NCBI GenBank assembly: GCA_944387755.1
Contig: CALXGC010000176.1
Coordinates: 1 to 9,308 of the forward strand
Origin: an uncultured Oscillospiraceae bacterium
Lineage (GTDB): Bacteria > Bacillota_A > Clostridia > Oscillospirales > Oscillospiraceae
Direction of reading: 5' to 3'
Length of the DNA: 9,308 bases
Shown here: positions 6,108-9,308 of the stretch, piece after piece
Numbering within the stretch: position 1 is the stretch's first letter
Layout of the letters: each line of letters begins with the position of its first letter
Position numbers and translations under genes: made by a program
The notes under the pieces: generated by a model
Told to the model about the DNA's origin: nothing
What the model saw: only the letters and a program-made list of their open reading frames with translations
Databases searched by the model: none

Positions 6108-7028
6108 ATGGAAGCAAGACAAGCCAGCAGACAGCGGGCATATGAACAGGCGGCGCAGGTCCTCCCTCTGGGGCTGCGGCGGGCGGCCCTGTCCCTCCCC
6201 CCGGAGGAGCAGGGCCGGGCGGAGGAGTTCCGCCTCCGGCAGGGACAGCCCCTGACCGCCGTCTTCCCGGAGGGGGAGCGCCCCCTGAGCCGGGAGCGGG
6301 TCTCAGGCCGGGAGCTGGAGCAGCTTCTGGAGCTGGCCAGCCGGGCCTCTGTCCACACGGTGCTGGACCAGCTCCGCCGGGGATACCTCACTGTGGAGGG
6401 GGGACACCGGGTGGGGCTGTGCGGCACGGCGGTGTTCCGGGAGGGGGCGCTGGTCAACCTGCGGAACCTGTCCTCGGCGGCGGTGCGCATCGCCCGGCAG
6501 TGTGCCGGGGCGGCGGAGCCGGTGTGGGACAGGCTGGCGGGCCCGGAGGGCGCCCTGGAGAGCGCGCTTATCGTGGCTCCGCCGGGAGCGGGCAAGACCA
6601 CCCTGCTCCGGGACCTTATCCGCATGGCCTCCGACGGGGCGCGGGGAACCCCCCAGCGGGTGGGGCTGGCCGACGAGCGGGGGGAGGTGGCCGCCCTGTG
6701 GGGCGGCGCGCCCCAGCTGGACGTGGGGCGGCGCACAGACGTGGTGGAGGGCTGCCCCAAGGCCCAGGCCCTGATGATGCTCCTCCGGGCCATGAACCCC
6801 CAGCTTCTGGCGGCGGACGAGATCACCGCCCCGGAGGACCTGCGGGCCCTGGAGGCCGCGGCGGGCTGCGGCGTCTCCCTGCTGGCCACCGCCCACGGCC
6901 GGGACAGGGCGGATCTGTCCCGCCGCCCCCTGTACCGGGAGCTGATGGCGGCGGGGATCTTCCGGCGGCTGGTGTACATACGCCCCCAGGACGGGGGGCG
7001 GCGGTATGAGACGGAGGTGCTGTCATGA
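6108..7028 (+). CDS. spoIIIAA: Stage III sporulation protein AA, ATPase of the SpoIIIA-SpoIIQ channel
   Basis: This cytosolic ATPase, related to secretion-type AAA+ motors, is thought to power the feeding-tube channel from the mother cell into the engulfed forespore, which is needed for late forespore gene expression. The 306 residues match the usual length. The N-terminal region (about 1-130) carries RLRQGQPL (42-49) and GYLTVEGGHRVGLCG (92-106). Walker A is APPGAGKTT (157-165), followed by LADERGEVAA (187-196) and the family-specific RTDVVEGCPKA (209-219). Walker B is LLAADEI (233-239), and a conserved ATAHG lies at 260-264. All catalytic elements look intact. It is the first gene of the operon, behind a sigma-E-like promoter, and its stop overlaps the spoIIIAB start by 4 bases. 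Confidence 0.98.
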   Translation: MEARQASRQRAYEQAAQVLPLGLRRAALSLPPEEQGRAEEFRLRQGQPLTAVFPEGERPLSRERVSGRELEQLLELASRASVHTVLDQLRRGYLTVEGGHRVGLCGTAVFREGALVNLRNLSSAAVRIARQCAGAAEPVWDRLAGPEGALESALIVAPPGAGKTTLLRDLIRMASDGARGTPQRVGLADERGEVAALWGGAPQLDVGRRTDVVEGCPKAQALMMLLRAMNPQLLAADEITAPEDLRALEAAAGCGVSLLATAHGRDRADLSRRPLYRELMAAGIFRRLVYIRPQDGGRRYETEVLS

Positions 7029-7534
7029 TCCGGCTGGTGGGCGCGGCCCTTGTGGCCGCCGGAGCCGCCTGGCTGGGCCTGGGGGCGGCGGCGGAGCTGG
7101 GGCGGCGGGTGCGCCGCCTGGAGGCCCTGTCCGCGGGGCTGGAACTGCTGGAGCGGGAGCTGTGGGAGCGGGGTGCCCCCCTGCCGGAGGTCTTCCGCGC
7201 CCTGGCCCGGCGCACGGAGGAGCCCGCCGCCGGCCTCTTCGCCCGCTGCGCCCAGGCCTGCGCCGCCCTGGACCGGGAGCCCTTCCCGGCGGCCTGGCGG
7301 CGTCTGGCGGGGGCGCTGGAAGGCCTCCCCCCGGAGGCCGGAGCGGCCCTCCTCCCCCTGGGGGAGGTGCTGGGCCGGTACGAGGTCCAGGGCCAGCGGG
7401 AGGCCATCGGCCAGGCCCGCGCCGCTCTGGACCGGGCCCGCCGCCGGGCGGAGGAGGAGCGCAGCCGCATGGGCCGGGTGTATCAGGCGCTGGGCCTGGC
7501 CGGCGGCGGTTTTCTCGTCATTTTGCTCCTGTGA
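7025..7534 (+). CDS. spoIIIAB: Stage III sporulation protein AB
   Basis: This membrane protein of the spoIIIA-encoded channel resembles the GspF platform proteins of type II secretion. At 169 residues it has normal length. A hydrophobic segment at about 3-22 is followed by a soluble helical, Arg/Glu-rich domain (about 24-150, with LLERELWERGAPLPEVF at 41-57), and the C-terminus is a second membrane segment (about 155-169) ending in LVILLL, as in the family. Overall sequence similarity is low apart from these features and the strict gene order, which carry the call. The ATG overlaps the spoIIIAA stop (ATGA), and a strong GGAGGT lies 6 bases upstream, so translation is probably coupled but can also initiate on its own. 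The 28 bases to spoIIIAC are the only real gap in the operon and are locally AT-richer. Confidence 0.95.
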   Translation: MIRLVGAALVAAGAAWLGLGAAAELGRRVRRLEALSAGLELLERELWERGAPLPEVFRALARRTEEPAAGLFARCAQACAALDREPFPAAWRRLAGALEGLPPEAGAALLPLGEVLGRYEVQGQREAIGQARAALDRARRRAEEERSRMGRVYQALGLAGGGFLVILLL

Positions 7535-7550
7535 GGGATTACAATACGAA

Positions 7551-7556
7551 AGAGGG
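7551..7556 (+). promoter_or_regulatory. Ribosome-binding site deciding the spoIIIAC start
   Basis: AGAGGG lies 6 bases before the ATG at 7563 but directly abuts the in-frame ATG at 7557, too close to serve it. This favours the start at 7563, giving a protein two residues shorter than from 7557. Confidence 0.55.
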
Positions 7557-7562
7557 ATGGAC

Positions 7563-7757
7563 ATGGAGGTAGACCTGATTTTCCGCATTGCGGCCATCGG
7601 GATTCTGGTGGCCGTTTTGAACCAGGTGCTCAGCCGGGCGGGCCGGGACGAACAGGCCATGATGACCACCCTCACCGGGCTGGTGGTGGTGCTGATGATG
7701 GTGGTGCAGGAGATCGCCGACCTGTTCGAGCTGGTGAAGCGGCTGTTCGGCCTATGA
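7563..7757 (+). CDS. spoIIIAC: Stage III sporulation protein AC
   Basis: This is a small integral membrane component of the mother-cell side of the SpoIIIA-SpoIIQ complex. At 64 residues it matches the very short family (about 65-68). Two hydrophobic helices are visible, at about 5-23 and 36-52, joined by a polar loop SRAGRDEQ (24-31); the tail FELVKRLFGL is amphipathic. The N-terminus VDLIFRIAAIGILVAVLNQ (3-21) parallels the B. subtilis pattern in which VIFQIAG begins the first helix. The start could alternatively be the ATG at 7557. The ATG of spoIIIAD overlaps its stop (ATGA). The function follows from the family and from position; the exact assembly role is not visible from sequence. Confidence 0.96.
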   Translation: MEVDLIFRIAAIGILVAVLNQVLSRAGRDEQAMMTTLTGLVVVLMMVVQEIADLFELVKRLFGL

Positions 7758-8146
7758 TGGAGCTGATGATGAAGGGGGCGGCGGCGGCGGTGGCGGCGGC
7801 CCTGTGCGCCGGGGTGATCCGGCGGGGGGCCCCGGAGCTGGCCCTGGTTCTGACCCTGGCGGCGGGGGGCTGGGTGCTGCTGGGGGCGGCGGAGGCCCTG
7901 TCGGCGGCGGCGTCCACCATGGAGGAGCTGGCCCGGCTGGCCGGGCTGGATCAAAGCGTGGTGGAGCCGGTGTGCAAGACGGTGGCCCTGGCCATCCTCA
8001 CCAGGCTGGCCGCGGAGGTGTGCCGCTCCGCCGGGGAGGGCGGGCTGGCCGCCGCGGTGGAGACGGCGGGGACGGCGCTGGCCCTGTGGGCCGCCCTCCC
8101 CCTGGTGGGGGGCGTGCTGGAGCGGATGGGGGAGATGCTGTTATGA
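7754..8146 (+). CDS. spoIIIAD: Stage III sporulation protein AD
   Basis: This 130-residue integral membrane protein is homologous to SpoIIIAC but carries an extra C-terminal region; both are presumed membrane platform parts of the forespore channel. Hydrophobic segments lie at about 8-22, 28-50 and 104-123. Between them is a more polar block with the family-like stretch VCKTVALAILTRLAAEVC (73-90), then RSAGEGGLA (91-99) and ETAG (103-106). It begins MMELMM, so the precise start among the early ATGs is open; the first ATG is taken because it overlaps the spoIIIAC stop. No clear Shine-Dalgarno precedes it, so translation probably depends on coupling to spoIIIAC. It is extremely alanine- and GC-rich, with long GCG/GGC runs near its 5' end. 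Confidence 0.95.
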   Translation: MMELMMKGAAAAVAAALCAGVIRRGAPELALVLTLAAGGWVLLGAAEALSAAASTMEELARLAGLDQSVVEPVCKTVALAILTRLAAEVCRSAGEGGLAAAVETAGTALALWAALPLVGGVLERMGEMLL

Positions 8147-9207
8147 GGCGGTGGATTGCGGCCCTGTGCCTGCTGCTCCCCCTGCTGGTCCTGCCCCTGG
8201 GGGCGGCGTCCTTCCCCCAGGCGGACGCCCTGCTGCGGGAGGCGGAGTCCTATGGCGCGGACCCCTCGGAGGGCCTGGCCCAGGGGGCGGCGGGCATTCT
8301 GGAGGCGGGGCTGGACCAGCTGGGCGCGCTGCTCCGGCGGAGCCTGTCCTCCGGGGTAAAGCTGCTGGCGGTGGCCCTGCTGTGCGGCGCGGCGGAGGGG
8401 GCCGCTGTGGACGGGGGGCGGAAGGGGCTGCGGGCGGTGGACGCGGCGGGGGCGCTGGCCGTCACCGCCCTGACGGCCGGCGACATGAGCGCCATGATCG
8501 GCCTGGGGCGGGAGACCATCGCCCGCATGGACGCCCTCTCCAGCCTGCTGCTGCCGGCGATGGCCGTCCTCACCGCCGCCACCGGCGGCGTCACCGGGGC
8601 GGCGGTGCGGCAGGGGGCCACGGTGTTCTTCTCCCAGCTCTTCATCCTGGCCATCGACCGGCTGCTGGTCCCCCTGCTCTACGCCTATATGGCCGCCTGC
8701 TGCGCCCACGCGGCCCTGGGCAACGAGGGGCTTCAGAAGCTGGCCGCCCTCATCCGGGGGACCGCCGTATTTCTGCTCACCGCCGGCCTGGTGGTCTTTG
8801 TGGGCTATCTCACGGCCAGCGGAGCCATCGCCGGGTCGGCGGACGCGGCGGCGGTAAAGGCGGCCAAGCTGACCATCTCCAGGGCGGTGCCGGTGGTGGG
8901 GGGCATTCTCTCCGACGCGGCGGAGTCGGTGCTGGCGGGGGCGGGGGTGCTCCGGGGGACGGTGGGCGCGGCGGGGACGCTGGCGGTGCTGGCCATCTGC
9001 CTGGTCCCCTTCCTCCAGCTGGCCATCCAATACCTCACCTATAAGGGGGCGGCGGCGCTGACGGCCACGGTGGCGAACAGCGGGCTGAGCCGGCTGATGG
9101 ACAGCATCGGCGGGGCCTTCGGGCTGCTGCTGGGGATGACCGGGAGCTGCGCGCTGATTCTGCTCTTCAGCATTGTGTCGGCGGTCTCGGCGGTGATGCC
9201 GGGATGA
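8143..9207 (+). CDS. spoIIIAE: Stage III sporulation protein AE
   Basis: This is the large polytopic membrane component of the SpoIIIA-SpoIIQ complex. The product has 354 residues, slightly shorter than the B. subtilis protein of about 400. An N-terminal signal-like segment (residues 4-22, ending LPLGAAS) is followed by a polar helical stretch that probably faces the intermembrane space. Hydrophobic segments lie at about 73-92, 100-113, 134-149, 161-188, 207-228, 277-298 and 324-352. The most characteristic family region is AVPVVGGILSDAAESVLAG (248-266), followed by GVLRGTVGAAG. The ATG at 8143 overlaps the spoIIIAD stop and has GGGGGAG about 8 bases upstream; the reading frame is also open further upstream, but only as an overlap with spoIIIAD. 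The gene looks complete, and its stop overlaps the spoIIIAF start. Confidence 0.97.
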   Translation: MRRWIAALCLLLPLLVLPLGAASFPQADALLREAESYGADPSEGLAQGAAGILEAGLDQLGALLRRSLSSGVKLLAVALLCGAAEGAAVDGGRKGLRAVDAAGALAVTALTAGDMSAMIGLGRETIARMDALSSLLLPAMAVLTAATGGVTGAAVRQGATVFFSQLFILAIDRLLVPLLYAYMAACCAHAALGNEGLQKLAALIRGTAVFLLTAGLVVFVGYLTASGAIAGSADAAAVKAAKLTISRAVPVVGGILSDAAESVLAGAGVLRGTVGAAGTLAVLAICLVPFLQLAIQYLTYKGAAALTATVANSGLSRLMDSIGGAFGLLLGMTGSCALILLFSIVSAVSAVMPG

Positions 9208-9308
9208 TGGAGCTGCTGCGGAACTGGCTGACGGGCGTCACCGCCGCCGCCATCCTGTGCGCCCTGGCGGACAGCCTGATGCCGGAGGGCCCGGTGCGCC
9301 GGGTGGGA
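9204..9308 (+). CDS. spoIIIAF: Stage III sporulation protein AF, 5' part only
   Basis: The first 35 codons are present before the window ends. The ATG overlaps the spoIIIAE stop (ATGA). The visible peptide begins MMELLRNWLTGVTAAAILC, then continues with LADSLMPEGPVRRVG. This matches the start of SpoIIIAF proteins: a short amphipathic lead, one hydrophobic helix, an L-P turn (around LMPEG), then the beginning of a second membrane segment. The family protein has two N-terminal membrane helices and a soluble ring-forming domain, and it is part of the channel. Everything after residue 35 lies outside the window, so integrity cannot be judged. spoIIIAG and spoIIIAH are expected next by standard gene order. 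Confidence 0.93.
   Translation, partial: MMELLRNWLTGVTAAAILCALADSLMPEGPVRRVG

Noticed and set aside
7535..7562. Internal promoter in the spoIIIAB-spoIIIAC gap
   Set aside because: TACAAT is present, but no acceptable -35 lies 16-18 bases upstream, and no sigma-E or sigma-G-like pair could be fitted.
7770..7800. GGC/GCG triplet run at the start of spoIIIAD as a microsatellite
   Set aside because: It encodes the Ala-rich first membrane helix and is interrupted; codon and composition bias explain it.
5975..7954. Minus-strand open frame of 659 codons opposite spoIIIAA to spoIIIAD
   Set aside because: It runs against five well-supported sporulation features, is Arg/Ser/Pro-rich, and lacks any motif; it is another shadow of GC bias.

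Overview
The window looks like chromosomal DNA from a high-GC, endospore-forming member of the Clostridia, probably a gut Oscillospiraceae relative of the Flavonifractor/Lawsonibacter type. Three things point there: a complete run of the mother-cell sporulation genes spoIIIAA to spoIIIAE plus the start of spoIIIAF, a short ProB without a PUA domain, and an intergenic hairpin repeat of a kind I recall from these genomes. The family-level placement is inference. The DNA is strongly GC-rich and almost fully coding. No gene-free stretch exceeds 300 bases, and I see no rRNA, tRNA, CRISPR array, transposase or phage gene.

Left part, minus strand (1-3299): a proline biosynthesis cluster transcribed proC, proB, proA from a good sigma-A-type promoter at 3272-3299. 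ProB phosphorylates glutamate, ProA reduces the product to glutamate-5-semialdehyde, which cyclises by itself, and ProC reduces the resulting pyrroline-5-carboxylate to proline. A chain of strong hairpins (about 1482-1590), probably a dispersed repeat, lies in the otherwise long proB-proA gap. At the extreme left edge a possible further minus-strand gene starts at 104 and runs off the window.

Middle part, minus strand (3325-6021): a two-gene unit encoding a MoxR-type AAA+ ATPase and, 2 bases downstream, a large protein with a C-terminal von Willebrand A (VWA) domain like NorD/CobT. Such pairs act as ATP-driven chaperones that mature or activate a client enzyme. No obvious client gene is nearby, so the role here is unknown. 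This is the least understood part of the window.

Right part, plus strand (6056-9308): the spoIIIA operon, divergent from the ATPase gene. Its products build the SpoIIIA-SpoIIQ channel between mother cell and forespore. A good match to a sigma-E promoter lies just upstream of spoIIIAA. Most genes overlap by 4 bases (ATGA), which suggests translational coupling. The genes look intact, and I found no frameshift or unusual domain fusion. Apart from the orphan ATPase/VWA pair and some regulatory-looking structures, this is an ordinary housekeeping and sporulation region.
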